Shown here piece by piece: positions 27,951 through 36,013 of a stretch of 64,000 nucleotides of DNA. The notes under the pieces were generated by a model, which saw only the letters and a list, made by a program, of their open reading frames with translations, was not told the DNA's origin and made no database searches. The number at the start of each line of letters is the position of its first letter. The first letter of the stretch is position 1. Source of the DNA: JBLNDJ01 sp050261515. GTDB lineage: Bacteria; Acidobacteriota; Terriglobia; Bryobacterales; Bryobacteraceae. The position numbers were made by a program, and so were the translations under genes. The DNA is taken from assembly GCA_050261515.1 (NCBI GenBank), contig JBLNDJ010000007.1, positions 62,001-126,000 on the forward strand, read 5' to 3'.

Positions 27951-28877
27951 TTGGAGCTCATCGGGCAGTCCCCGCGAATGCGGGATATCCGCGCGCTGAT
28001 TCAGAAGCTTGGCCGCACGGAATCGCCCGTGCTGGTGTTGGGCGAGACGGGAACGGGCAAGGAGGTCGTCGCGCGAGCGATCCACGAAGCTCGCGGCTCG
28101 GGTCCCTTTGTGCCTATCGACTGCTCGCTCATCGGCACGCTGCTCGAAAGCGAGTTGTTCGGCCACACGCGCGGCGCGTTCACGGGTGCGGTGGCGAACA
28201 AGCAGGGCTTGCTCGAGATGGCCGAGGGCGGTACGGCGTTCTTCGACGAGATCGGCGAGCTTCCCATCGACATGCAGGCGAAGCTGCTGCGCGTGCTTCA
28301 GGAAAAGGAAATCCGCCCGCTCGGTTCGGTGAGCGGACGCAAGGCGCGCTTCCGCCCCATCGCCGCGACGAACCGCGATCTGGGCGCCGAAGTCGAGCGC
28401 GGCCGCTTCCGCCAGGATCTTTACTACCGCCTAAACGTCGTGAAGGTGCGGATTCCCCCGCTGCGCGAGCGCCGGGAAGACATCCCGGAGTTGGCGCAGC
28501 ACTTCCTGGCGCGCTGCGGTGCGCGGCATGAGCTTTCCCCGGAAGTGCTGGCCTCCATGATGCGTTACGACTGGCCCGGCAATGTGCGCGAGCTGGAGAA
28601 CTGCATCCAGCAGATGGTCGCGCTGAATTCCGGACCGGCCCTCGGCACGGCGGACCTGCCCTCCCAGCTCCAGAATTCGCTCTTCGTGGAACGGCTCAAT
28701 GAAAAGCCGTCCGCGGTGCGCGTCCCGCCCGAGCGCGTGCTCTCGCTCGAAGAACTGGAGAAGCAGGCGATCGCCGAGGCGCTGCTCTTCACGCGTGGCG
28801 ACCGCGCGCACGCCGCCCTCCTGCTCGGCATCGGACGGACGACGTTGTATCGCAAGCTGAAGCTGTATCGGATGTAA
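27951..28877 (+). CDS. Sigma-54 activator AAA+ protein without receiver domain
   Basis: A 308-residue enhancer-binding protein made only of the central AAA+ domain and a Fis-type HTH. Walker A is GETGTGKE (31-38), the sigma-54 contact loop GAFTGA (75-80) is intact, and Walker B is FFDEIGE. The C-terminal LLLGIGRTTLYRKLKLY is the HTH. The usual N-terminal receiver or GAF domain is absent: a TTG start lies 3 bp after the rlpA stop. Control must come from expression level, a partner protein or unregulated activity, as in PspF-like proteins. Confidence 0.9.
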   Translation: MELIGQSPRMRDIRALIQKLGRTESPVLVLGETGTGKEVVARAIHEARGSGPFVPIDCSLIGTLLESELFGHTRGAFTGAVANKQGLLEMAEGGTAFFDEIGELPIDMQAKLLRVLQEKEIRPLGSVSGRKARFRPIAATNRDLGAEVERGRFRQDLYYRLNVVKVRIPPLRERREDIPELAQHFLARCGARHELSPEVLASMMRYDWPGNVRELENCIQQMVALNSGPALGTADLPSQLQNSLFVERLNEKPSAVRVPPERVLSLEELEKQAIAEALLFTRGDRAHAALLLGIGRTTLYRKLKLYRM

Positions 28878-28941
28878 TCCGAGTGCATCGGCGCCCGGAA
28901 ATCATGTAGCCATCCTGCGCGGCTCGAGGTTTCTGACGGCC

Positions 28942-28979
28942 AGGGGCTCTCCAGAAACGGGCGACCCTTGGAGGCCCCT
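28942..28979. other. Stem-loop after the sigma-54 activator gene
   Basis: An 11-bp stem with one bulged T pairs 28942-28953 with 28969-28979 and lies 64 bp after the stop. No T-tract follows directly; a T9 run occurs at 29018-29026. Terminator function is possible but not classical. Confidence 0.4.
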
Positions 28980-28980
28980 A

Positions 28981-29034
28981 ATCCGCGTTTATCTGCGTTC
29001 ATCGGCGGCCAGAAATGTTTTTTTTTAGCCGCCG
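28981..29034. repeat. Dispersed GCGTTTATCTGCGTT-type repeat with inverted arms
   Basis: The string ATCCGCGTTTATCTGCGTTC resembles an intergenic repeat that I recall from many environmental bacterial genomes. It runs into CGGCGGC (29003-29009) and GCCGCCG (29028-29034), which can pair around a loop holding nine T residues. Identity as a dispersed family is inferred. Confidence 0.45.
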
Positions 29035-29087
29035 AAGCCTGGCGGCCCTATGACGGCCCCCGGTTAAGCTAACCTGACCCATGCGGC

Positions 29088-30122
29088 ATGAAAATCGCTC
29101 TCGACGCCACCTATAGCATCGGACGGAACCTCTCGGGCGTCGGCGTGTATTCGCGCGAAATCATGGAAGGCGTCGCTGCCGCTCATCCTGAGGCGCACTT
29201 CCTCTACTGCTACCGCCCGCACAGGTTTCTGCGATCTTTCAGGCGCCCCTTGCCCCCGAACTGCTCGCGCCGCCTGCTCTACGAGCCGCTCGTCCCGCGC
29301 TTCGCCCGCATCTTTCACGGCCTCAACCAGCGGCTTCCTCACGCCCGCCTGCGCCGCACGGTCGCGACCTTCCACGACCTGTTCGTCATCACCGGCGACT
29401 ACTCGACTCCCGAATTCCGCCGGCGCTTTGAAATCCAGGCGAAGGACGCGGCCGCGCGCGCCGATCTCATCATCGCCGTCTCGGAGTTCACCGCGCGCCA
29501 GGTCGAGGAATGCCTCGGGGTCGAACGCTCCCGCCTCCGCGTGATCCACCACGGCGCGACTCCCCCGCCGCACGATCCGCCGGACTTCGCTGCGCGCGAG
29601 CCCATCGTCCTGCACGTGGGCGCGATCCAGAAGCGTAAGAACGTCACGCGGCTCGTCCAGGCTTTCGAGTGCATGAGCCCCGAGTGGCGCCTGGTCCTGG
29701 CGGGATCGAGCGGCTACGGAGCGCCGGACGTTCTGCAGGCCATTGACCGGAGCCCGGCCCGCGCGCGCATCGAAGTGACCGGGTACATTCCAGGCGCGGA
29801 ACTCGAGCGCTGGTACGAACGCGCCTCCATCTTCGCGTTTCCATCGCTCGATGAAGGCTTCGGAATGCCGGTTCTTGACGCCATGGCCCGCGGAGTCCCG
29901 GTCCTCACGTCGAACCGCTCTGCGCTACCCGAGGTCGCGGGCGGCGCGGCGCTGCTCGCCGATCCCGAAGACACCCATGCCCTGTCTGAGAACCTGAACA
30001 AGCTTGCGGGAAATGTGGAGTTGAGGAAGGAACTGGCCGGCGCCGGCAGACGCCGGGCGGCTTGCTTTACCTGGCAGGCCGCAGTGTCAAAAACCTGGTC
30101 GGTTTATACCGAACTGCTTTAG
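29088..30122 (+). CDS. Family 4 glycosyltransferase
   Basis: A 344-residue GT-B enzyme of family GT4. The N-terminal half has IALDATYSIGRNLSGVGVYSREI (read in parts) and ADLIIAVSEFTARQVEE; the donor half has VLHVGAIQKRKNVTRLVQAF and SLDEGFGMPVLDAMARGVPV, where Glu and Asp hold the nucleotide sugar. It probably adds mannose or a related sugar to a lipid- or polysaccharide-linked acceptor in the cytosol. A short dyad GGTTAAGCTAACC lies 14 bp upstream. It is alone, with no polysaccharide cluster nearby. Confidence 0.9.
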   Translation: MKIALDATYSIGRNLSGVGVYSREIMEGVAAAHPEAHFLYCYRPHRFLRSFRRPLPPNCSRRLLYEPLVPRFARIFHGLNQRLPHARLRRTVATFHDLFVITGDYSTPEFRRRFEIQAKDAAARADLIIAVSEFTARQVEECLGVERSRLRVIHHGATPPPHDPPDFAAREPIVLHVGAIQKRKNVTRLVQAFECMSPEWRLVLAGSSGYGAPDVLQAIDRSPARARIEVTGYIPGAELERWYERASIFAFPSLDEGFGMPVLDAMARGVPVLTSNRSALPEVAGGAALLADPEDTHALSENLNKLAGNVELRKELAGAGRRRAACFTWQAAVSKTWSVYTELL

Positions 30123-30424
30123 TGAGTCTCTTCATCAAACGCGATTTTCAAAGCACGCAGAAACTTCTGATCCTGCGAAGTCCACTTGAGTTTGGCTTTC
30201 GGCTCCCGTCCGGCGACGGGCTCGGCCGTGCCTTCCGTTTCGGTCTCGGCCCCCTCGGCCTCGTCCCGTTTGTTGAACCCGATCGTGGCTTCCAGGACGA
30301 GAAACACGTCGTAGCCGGCGCGCCGGATTTCACCAATCGCGCCAGCGATCCGGTCGGAGTCGGAAAGCGATTCGTTGATCGCGTTGCCGAGTTCCTGCAT
30401 GAGAACCTTGAGTTTCTCTTCCAC
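30119..30424 (-). CDS. Hypothetical acidic protein
   Basis: A 101-residue cytosolic protein, not recognised. The first 50 residues form a helical segment then beta-rich DVFLVLEATIGF; a Glu/Thr/Ala-rich linker (EAEGAETETEGTAEP) leads to a short basic end (KWTSQDQKFLRALKI). The GTG start is supported by AAAGGGG 6 nt upstream. It overlaps the end of the GT4 gene by four bases on the opposite strand. A small regulatory or structural role is possible but unsupported. Confidence 0.65.
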   Translation of the reverse strand: MEEKLKVLMQELGNAINESLSDSDRIAGAIGEIRRAGYDVFLVLEATIGFNKRDEAEGAETETEGTAEPVAGREPKAKLKWTSQDQKFLRALKIAFDEETH

Positions 30425-30745
30425 GAATTGCCCCTTTCAATTCCCGGGCCACTCTAAGGATAACACCATCTAAAATATTGATGCCCCGCTGGAGACCTCC
30501 GTTTCACCAATCGGAGGCGGCATCACGACCCGCCTTGATTGTATTGAACCGGCCTGACTTCCACAAGGCCCAATTACATCATCGGCGCGGCGCTTCCAGT
30601 TCTGTAGCGTTTGTTCGGGAAGACGCGATCTCCGGTGGCGGCTCTAGGCGTTCAGAGCCGCCCCCGCCCCGGCTCTGGCAGGCGTCCCCCCGCCGGCCCT
30701 GCCTCGGAAACGAGCTTTGCTACGATAGGGAGGGACTTCTCGCCG
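30425..30745. other. Intergenic region with two hairpins
   Basis: No convincing gene lies here. Two inverted repeats stand out: CCTCCG/CGGAGG (30496-30517, 10-nt loop) and a perfect 9-bp stem GGCGGCTCT/AGAGCCGCC (30637-30662, 8-nt loop). TACGAT at 30721-30726 may be the -10 box of the following membrane protein-mutase pair. No known riboswitch pattern was recognised. Confidence 0.5.
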
Positions 30746-31018
30746 ATGTTTTCGATTTCCCACGGACGCCAGTTCGTCAAGCATGTGCTGCCCGCGGTTC
30801 TCCGCCCTCTCCGTGTGCTCTGGAACCAGATCATAGGGTTCTTCTTCCTGGTACTTACGGTATGGGCGGTCCCCCGTACCATCACGAACGTACGTGAATT
30901 TGACGGGGACCCTGAGAGCGTCGCTCACCTGCTTCTCAGTGGAATCTTCGTCGCGCTCATGGGGGGATTCTGCGTGTACTCGTTCTGGCGCGCGCATAAG
31001 GTGCCAAAATCACGATGA
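30746..31018 (+). CDS. Small two-helix membrane protein
   Basis: A 90-residue protein with two predicted TM helices (IIGFFFLVLTVWAV and LLLSGIFVALMGGFCVYSF) joined by a short charged loop. It is not a family I recognise. GGGAGGG about 10 nt upstream supports ATG 30746. Its stop overlaps the ATG of the methylmalonyl-CoA mutase gene (ATGA), so both are co-translated, but no functional link is evident. Confidence 0.7.
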   Translation: MFSISHGRQFVKHVLPAVLRPLRVLWNQIIGFFFLVLTVWAVPRTITNVREFDGDPESVAHLLLSGIFVALMGGFCVYSFWRAHKVPKSR

Positions 31019-32514
31019 CCGACCAGGTTGGCAAGCCAGGTGAATTTCCTTACACCCGCGGAATTCACCGGGACATGTACCGCAGCCGTCTGTGGACCAT
31101 GCGGCAGTATGCGGGCTTCGGCACGGCCGCCGAAAGCAACAAGCGCTATCGTTACCTGATCTCGCAGGGGACAACCGGCCTCTCGGTCGCCTTTGACCTG
31201 CCCACGCAAATGGGCCTCGATTCGGACCATCCGCTCGCGGCGGGTGAAGTGGGGCGCGTCGGCGTGGCGATCTGCTCGCTGGCCGACATGGAGCGCCTGT
31301 TCGACGGCATCCCGCTCGAGCGGGTGACCACGTCAATGACGATCAACTCGACGGCGGCCATCCTGCTCGCGTTCTACGTGCTGGTCGCGCGGCGCCAGGG
31401 CGCCGATCCGAAAAAGCTTTCCGGCACGGTTCAAAACGACATCCTGAAGGAATACATCGCCCGCGGGACCTATATATATCCCCCGCGCCCCGCGATGCGC
31501 ATCATCACGGACCTGTTCGCCTGGGCCGGCCGCGAAACGCCCGCCTGGAACACGATTTCCATCAGCGGCTATCACATCCGCGAGGCCGGCTCGACCGCCA
31601 CGCAGGAAGTCGCCTTCACGCTCGCCAACGCGATCGCCTACATCGAAGCGGCGCTTGCGGCCGGGCTCGAGCTCGATTCCTTCGCCCCGCGCCTGTCCTT
31701 TTTCTTCAGCTCCGACAGCGACTTCCTTGAAGAAATCGCGAAATTCCGCGCCGCGCGCCGCCTCTACGCGCACATCATGCGCGACCGCTTCGGCGCGAAG
31801 AACCCGCGCTCGATGATGCTCCGCTTCCACGCCCAGACCGCCGGCTCGAGCCTCACGGCCCAGCAGACCGACGTGAACCTGGTGCGGGTCACGCTCCAGG
31901 CGCTCTCGGCCGTGCTCGGCGGCGCGCAATCGCTGCACACGAACTCGCGGGATGAGGCGCTGGCGCTCCCCACCGAGGAATCCGTGCGGCTGGCGCTGCG
32001 GACCCAACAGATCATCGCCTACGAAAGCGGCGTGACGGCGACGCCCGATCCCTTCGGCGGAAGTTACTATATCGAGGAACTGACGGACAGGATCGAGCGG
32101 GGCGCCAAGGCGTATCTCGAGAAGATCGACGCCGCCGGCGGAGCGCTCCGCGCGATCGAGACCGGCTACGTCCAGAACGAAATCCAGAACTCGGCGTACG
32201 ATTTCCAGCGCAAGGTGGAGTCGGGCGAGCGGATCGTCGTGGGCGTCAACCGTTTCCAGGTCGAAGACCGCCAGGCGGTGCCGACGTTCCGGCTGGACCC
32301 GTCGGTCGAAAGCGAGCAGGTCGAGCGCGTCCGCAACGTTCGTGCCTCGCGAGACCAGGCGGCCGTCGCGGCCGCGCTCGACCGTCTCCAGCAAGCCGCC
32401 TGCGGAACCGAAAACCTGCTGCCGTTCATCGTCGAAGCCGCCAGCCACTACGCGACCGTCGGGGAGATCTCCGGCCGCCTGCGCGGTGTCTTCGGAGAAT
32501 ACAGGGAAGGGTAG
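31015..32514 (+). CDS. Methylmalonyl-CoA mutase family, large (catalytic) subunit without B12 domain
   Basis: A 499-residue TIM-barrel mutase. RQYAGFGTAAESN contains Tyr32, and EYIARGTYIYPPRP contains Arg150; these match the Tyr89/Arg207 pair that holds the carboxylate in methylmalonyl-CoA mutase, whereas isobutyryl-CoA mutase has Phe/Gln there. SISGYHIREAG and MLRFHAQTAGSSLTAQQ are conserved. The protein ends before the cobalamin-binding DxHxxG domain, so a separate small subunit is needed; none is in the window. The N-terminus is shorter than in fused mutases. Likely role: interconversion of methylmalonyl- and succinyl-CoA, or a related branched acyl-CoA. Confidence 0.9.
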   Translation: MTDQVGKPGEFPYTRGIHRDMYRSRLWTMRQYAGFGTAAESNKRYRYLISQGTTGLSVAFDLPTQMGLDSDHPLAAGEVGRVGVAICSLADMERLFDGIPLERVTTSMTINSTAAILLAFYVLVARRQGADPKKLSGTVQNDILKEYIARGTYIYPPRPAMRIITDLFAWAGRETPAWNTISISGYHIREAGSTATQEVAFTLANAIAYIEAALAAGLELDSFAPRLSFFFSSDSDFLEEIAKFRAARRLYAHIMRDRFGAKNPRSMMLRFHAQTAGSSLTAQQTDVNLVRVTLQALSAVLGGAQSLHTNSRDEALALPTEESVRLALRTQQIIAYESGVTATPDPFGGSYYIEELTDRIERGAKAYLEKIDAAGGALRAIETGYVQNEIQNSAYDFQRKVESGERIVVGVNRFQVEDRQAVPTFRLDPSVESEQVERVRNVRASRDQAAVAAALDRLQQAACGTENLLPFIVEAASHYATVGEISGRLRGVFGEYREG

Positions 32515-32521
32515 CTCTTCT

Positions 32522-33397
32522 ATGAAACGGCTCCTGCCCGGCCTTCTCCTCTCCGTGGGGTTGGTGTGGGGGCAGGCCGACGTTCGGGAGCTGCTCGAAA
32601 GCAAGACGCTCAGCCGGATCGAGGAGCTGGACCGCGCACTCGACGGCGCGCTCGGCGTCGCCGTGATCGACCTGACCACCGGCCGCGCGCTCACCTACCA
32701 CGCCGATTCCGTTTTCCCCACCGCCAGCTCGATCAAGGTTCCGATCATGATCGAGGTCTTCCGCAAGGCGCGTGCGGGCGCGCTTCCGCTCGACCGCGAG
32801 ATCCCGCTCGCGCCGGCCGACCTGGTGGATGGCAGCGCGCGGCTCAAAGTGATGCTGAGGAACGGGACCGCGAAAGCAACTGTGCGCGAACTGGTGGAGG
32901 CGATGATCGAGGTGAGCGACAACTCGGCCACGAACAAGCTCATCGATCTGGCCGGGATGGACGCCGTGAACCATACCCTCGACGAACTCGGGCTCCCGAA
33001 CACTCGCCTCCGCCGCAAGATGATGGACTGGGTGGATACCGACCACCGCGAGAACATCTCGACCCCGCTCGAGATGGCACGCCTGATGGAGGCGCTCTAC
33101 CGGGGCAAGGCGGCGCACGAGGCAGACACGGCTGAAATGCTCAAGATCCTGAAGCGCGTCGAGGCCGGGATGCGCCAGGCCGTTCCGTCAAAGATCGAAG
33201 TGGCGGCGAAGCCCGGAGAGATCCCGGGCGTGTACTGCGAGACGGGCATCGTGTTCCTGCCGTGGCGCCCCTTCGCGCTCAGCGTGATGTCGGCCTTCGT
33301 CCCCGGCGGGAGGAACCCCGTCCCCGAAGTCACCGCTATGATCTACAAGCTCTTCGAGAAGCTGGACGGCGCGAACCGCTACGGCCACACCTTGTAG
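32522..33397 (+). CDS. Secreted serine hydrolase, class A beta-lactamase-like
   Basis: A 291-residue exported protein (signal LLPGLLLSVGLVWGQA). It has the penicilloyl-serine transferase motifs TASSIK (Ser69-x-x-Lys72) and SDN (132-134). The third KTG-type motif reads AKPGEIPG, with Thr replaced by Pro, and no clear Glu166-x-x-x-Asn element is seen, so true beta-lactamase activity is doubtful. It may be a cell-wall amidase, transpeptidase-like or esterase enzyme. It starts 7 bp after the mutase stop. Confidence 0.8.
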   Translation: MKRLLPGLLLSVGLVWGQADVRELLESKTLSRIEELDRALDGALGVAVIDLTTGRALTYHADSVFPTASSIKVPIMIEVFRKARAGALPLDREIPLAPADLVDGSARLKVMLRNGTAKATVRELVEAMIEVSDNSATNKLIDLAGMDAVNHTLDELGLPNTRLRRKMMDWVDTDHRENISTPLEMARLMEALYRGKAAHEADTAEMLKILKRVEAGMRQAVPSKIEVAAKPGEIPGVYCETGIVFLPWRPFALSVMSAFVPGGRNPVPEVTAMIYKLFEKLDGANRYGHTL

Positions 33398-33431
33398 AGC
33401 GGGACCCCCCTGGGCCCCTGCCCGGCCCGAT

Positions 33432-33437
33432 TAAAAT
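33432..33437 (+). promoter_or_regulatory. -10-like TAAAAT 7 nt before the PfpI gene
   Basis: TAAAAT is followed by 7 nt and then ATG 33445, the same spacing and almost the same sequence as at thiG. This implies a leaderless transcript and argues for ATG 33445 rather than the in-frame ATG 33436. Confidence 0.45.
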
Positions 33438-33444
33438 GGAACTT

Positions 33445-33987
33445 ATGGATGAACTCAGGGGCAAACGAATCGCGCTGCTCGTCGACCAGCTCTACCAGGA
33501 ACTCGAAGTCTGGTATCCCTACTACCGCCTGAAAGAAGCCGGGGCGGAAGTGGTCACGCTGGGAGCCGAAGCGGGCGTCACCTATCCCAGCAAGCACGGC
33601 TATCCGGTGGTGTCCGACCGGTCCTATCAGGACGTGAAGGCTGAAGACTTCGACGGTATCATCGTGCCCGGCGGCTACGCGCCGGACTTCATCCGTCGCC
33701 ACGCCGCCGCCAACAAGCTTGTGAAGGACCTCGACGCCCAGGGCAAGCTCGTCGCGGCCATCTGCCACGGGCCCTGGGTCCTGTGCTCGGCCGGCGTGCT
33801 GAAGGGCCGCCGCGCGACGTGCTTCTTCGCGATCAAGGACGACGTCATCAACGCCGGCGCAAAATTCGAAGATGCCGAAGTAGTGATGGACGGCAACCTG
33901 GTCACCTCGCGCAAGCCGGACGACCTCCCGGCCTTCTGCCGCGCGGCGATCCAGGTCCTTACCGCCGCCCCGGTGGCGGCCAGCTGA
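33445..33987 (+). CDS. DJ-1/PfpI family protein
   Basis: A 180-residue single-domain protein of the class I glutamine amidotransferase-like fold. RIALLVDQLYQELEVWYPYYRL, IIVPGGYAPDFIRR and VAAICHGPWVLCSAG mark the PfpI/YhbO group; Cys107-His108 is the nucleophile elbow. Members act as proteases, glyoxalase III or deglycases in carbonyl stress. Two in-frame ATGs exist; the second fits the promoter geometry. Substrate is unknown. Confidence 0.9.
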   Translation: MDELRGKRIALLVDQLYQELEVWYPYYRLKEAGAEVVTLGAEAGVTYPSKHGYPVVSDRSYQDVKAEDFDGIIVPGGYAPDFIRRHAAANKLVKDLDAQGKLVAAICHGPWVLCSAGVLKGRRATCFFAIKDDVINAGAKFEDAEVVMDGNLVTSRKPDDLPAFCRAAIQVLTAAPVAAS

Positions 33988-34051
33988 CCCGCTGACGCAT
34001 TGACTCCCCCTTCCCAACGCAAGTACAATTCCGCTTCGCGGAGGACACCAC

Positions 34052-34375
34052 ATGAAGCGGTACGCACGGCTGATCGGCATCAGACCTGACGCCATTGAGG
34101 AGTACAAGAAGTATCACGCCCGCGTTTGGCCCGAGGTGCTCGACACCATTCGCAGGTGCAACATTCACAACTATTCCATCTTCCTGATCGAAGACCGCCT
34201 GTTCGCCTACTTCGAGTACCACGGCACGGACTTCGCGGCCGACATGGCGAAGATGGCCGCCTGCCCCAAGACACAGGAGTGGTGGGCCATTATGGACCCG
34301 ATGCAGGAGCCCCTGCCGAATCACATCCCCGGCGAGCGCTGGACCGAGCTCGAGGAAGTTTTCCACACGGACTAG
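34052..34375 (+). CDS. rhaM: L-rhamnose mutarotase-like protein
   Basis: A 107-residue ferredoxin-like dimeric protein of the RhaM/YiiL family, which interconverts anomers of L-rhamnose or L-fucose. Conserved features are EYKKYHARVWPEVLDTIRRC, the NYSIFLIEDRLFAYFEY strand and CPKTQEWWAIMDPMQEPLP. GGAGGA 7 nt upstream supports ATG 34052, and TACAAT lies at about 34024. No rhamnose operon surrounds it, so it may serve another deoxysugar. Its stop overlaps the convergent GDPD gene. Confidence 0.88.
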   Translation: MKRYARLIGIRPDAIEEYKKYHARVWPEVLDTIRRCNIHNYSIFLIEDRLFAYFEYHGTDFAADMAKMAACPKTQEWWAIMDPMQEPLPNHIPGERWTELEEVFHTD

Positions 34376-35160
34376 CGCAGCCCCCGCTCTTTCAGGAACG
34401 CGATGAGCCCGGCGGGATCGTCCGTGATGATGCCGTCCACGCCGGCGCGGATCAGTCGGGCCCAGTCGCGCGGGCGGTTCGCCGTCCACGGCACTACCTG
34501 GATTCCCGCCGCGTGGGCGCGCTCCACCTTCGCTTCGGTGACGAGCCGGTGGTACGGCCCGATCACCTTCGCCCCAGCCTCGCGCGCCACCGCCGCGAAC
34601 CCGCGCCGTGGAAACTGGCACAGCGCCGCAAGCGGAATCGCCGCATCCAGACGCTTCACCGCGCGCAGAATCCGCAGGTCGAACGATTGCACCTGTACGC
34701 GCTCGACCAGTTTGTGCTTGCGGATTGCCTCGACCACGAGGCGCGCGTAGTCCTCCGGCGGCGGCGTGTGCCGCCGATGCGGCGTGGTCTTTACCTCGAT
34801 GTTGAACCGGAACTTGCCGCGCCCCGCCAGCGCGAAGACCTCCTCGAGCGTCGGGATGCACGCGCCCGGAACCCGCGCCTGCTTCGGAAACCGCCGGTTC
34901 CCGAGCGTTCCGCAGTCGAACATGCGCAGCCGCTCGAGCGTCATCTTGCGGACCACGCGCGTCCCCCACGGCCCCTTGCAGCGCCGCCTGAGCAGCACCG
35001 GATCGTGGCAGGCGACCACCACGTCGTCCTCGGTGACGGCCGTGTCGAGCTCGATATAATCGGCGCCGGCGTCGATCGCATACGCGAATGCGGCGATCGT
35101 GTTCTCCGGCATGGCGGCGCGGGCGCCCCGGTGACCGTGTACTGCGATCCGGCGCGGCAT
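34372..35160 (-). CDS. Glycerophosphodiester phosphodiesterase
   Basis: A 262-residue cytosolic GDPD with a TIM-barrel fold. HGHRGARAAMPENT holds the first catalytic His and Arg, YIELDTAVT the Ca2+/Mg2+-binding Glu and Asp, and ACHDPV the second catalytic His; FNIEVKT and a C-terminal GIITDDPAGLIAFL complete the family pattern. It releases glycerol-3-phosphate from deacylated phospholipids. No signal peptide is present, so it is UgpQ-like rather than GlpQ-like. It ends with a four-base overlap with rhaM on the other strand. Confidence 0.92.
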   Translation of the reverse strand: MPRRIAVHGHRGARAAMPENTIAAFAYAIDAGADYIELDTAVTEDDVVVACHDPVLLRRRCKGPWGTRVVRKMTLERLRMFDCGTLGNRRFPKQARVPGACIPTLEEVFALAGRGKFRFNIEVKTTPHRRHTPPPEDYARLVVEAIRKHKLVERVQVQSFDLRILRAVKRLDAAIPLAALCQFPRRGFAAVAREAGAKVIGPYHRLVTEAKVERAHAAGIQVVPWTANRPRDWARLIRAGVDGIITDDPAGLIAFLKERGLR

Positions 35161-35226
35161 TGTCTCTCATCATAGCCGCCGGGTCGGTTCCTGGTCGAAG
35201 ATGGAAGAAGCAACAAGGAGGGAACA

Positions 35227-35622
35227 GTGGTTCCACCGGCTGGAATGCGGCTTCTGATCGCTTTCGCCGTCGCGGGCAACGTCTCGGGGAATTTTTTGCT
35301 GAGCCGCGGCATGCACGACATCGGCGCGCTGGTCACGCTGTCGCCGCTTCCCTACATCCGCGCGCTCCTCAATCCCTGGGTGCTGGGCGGCGTGCTGCTG
35401 CTGATCGGCTGGACCGTCGCGCAGTTGTCCCTGCTCAGCCGCGCGGATCTCACCTACGTGCTGCCCGTCACTGCGCTGTCCTACGTGGGGACGGCCATTC
35501 TGGGCGGGGCTTTGCTCGGCGAATCGATTTCGCCCGCGAGGTGGGGCGGAATCGTCCTGATCACAGCCGGAGTCGCGATCGTCGGCGCCACCGTGCCGCG
35601 CACCCCCGGAGCGCGGCCGTGA
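35227..35622 (+). CDS. Half-size EamA/DMT transporter subunit (first of pair)
   Basis: A 131-residue four-TM protein of the drug/metabolite transporter superfamily, one EamA unit long. YVLPVTALSYVGTAILGGALLGE is the typical helix-3/4 segment. The GTG start has AAGGAGGG 4 nt upstream, which decides it over ATG 35245. Its stop overlaps the GTG of a second half-size gene, so the two most likely form a heterodimer like ArnE/ArnF or paired SMR proteins. Possible cargo is a lipid-linked sugar or small cation. Confidence 0.82.
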   Translation: MVPPAGMRLLIAFAVAGNVSGNFLLSRGMHDIGALVTLSPLPYIRALLNPWVLGGVLLLIGWTVAQLSLLSRADLTYVLPVTALSYVGTAILGGALLGESISPARWGGIVLITAGVAIVGATVPRTPGARP

Positions 35623-35981
35623 AGTGGGCGCTCGTAGGTGTCATCGTCGCGTGCAACGCCTCCGCCGACCTGCTCAACACCGCCGGAATGAAGCGGCACG
35701 GCGAGGTTCGCCGCTTCGGCCCCCGCGCGCTCGCCGGCCTGGCCTGGAGCCTTTCGCGCAACCCCTTCATCCTGGGCGGAATCCTGAGCATGGCTGTCGC
35801 ATTCTTCGCCCTGCTGGCGCTGCTGTCGGTCGCCGACCTGAGTTTCGCCGTCCCGGCCACCGCCGTGAGCTACATGCTCGAAACCCTGCTGGCGAAGGTG
35901 CTGCTCAACGAGCGCGTTGATTGGCGCCGCTGGACCGGAGCCGCGCTGGTCGCCTCGGGAGTCACGCTGCTGGCGCTCTAA
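35619..35981 (+). CDS. Half-size EamA/DMT transporter subunit (second of pair)
   Basis: A 120-residue four-TM protein with the same EamA fold (LSFAVPATAVSYMLETLLAKVLLNERVDWRRWTGAALVASG, read in parts). The GTGA overlap with the upstream partner ensures equal synthesis. The first helix carries polar residues (NASADLLNTAGMKR). It is more likely to act as a heterodimer with its partner than alone. The pair is followed after 32 bp by an Hpt protein. Confidence 0.82.
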   Translation: MKWALVGVIVACNASADLLNTAGMKRHGEVRRFGPRALAGLAWSLSRNPFILGGILSMAVAFFALLALLSVADLSFAVPATAVSYMLETLLAKVLLNERVDWRRWTGAALVASGVTLLAL

Positions 35982-36013
35982 AGTTCTCCCTCCGCCCCGC
36001 CGATAGGCGGGGC

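Noticed and set aside
30637..30662. Perfect 9-bp hairpin as a riboswitch or small RNA
   Set aside because: There is one isolated stem with no conserved loop or adjacent promoter-terminator pair; it was listed only as a hairpin.
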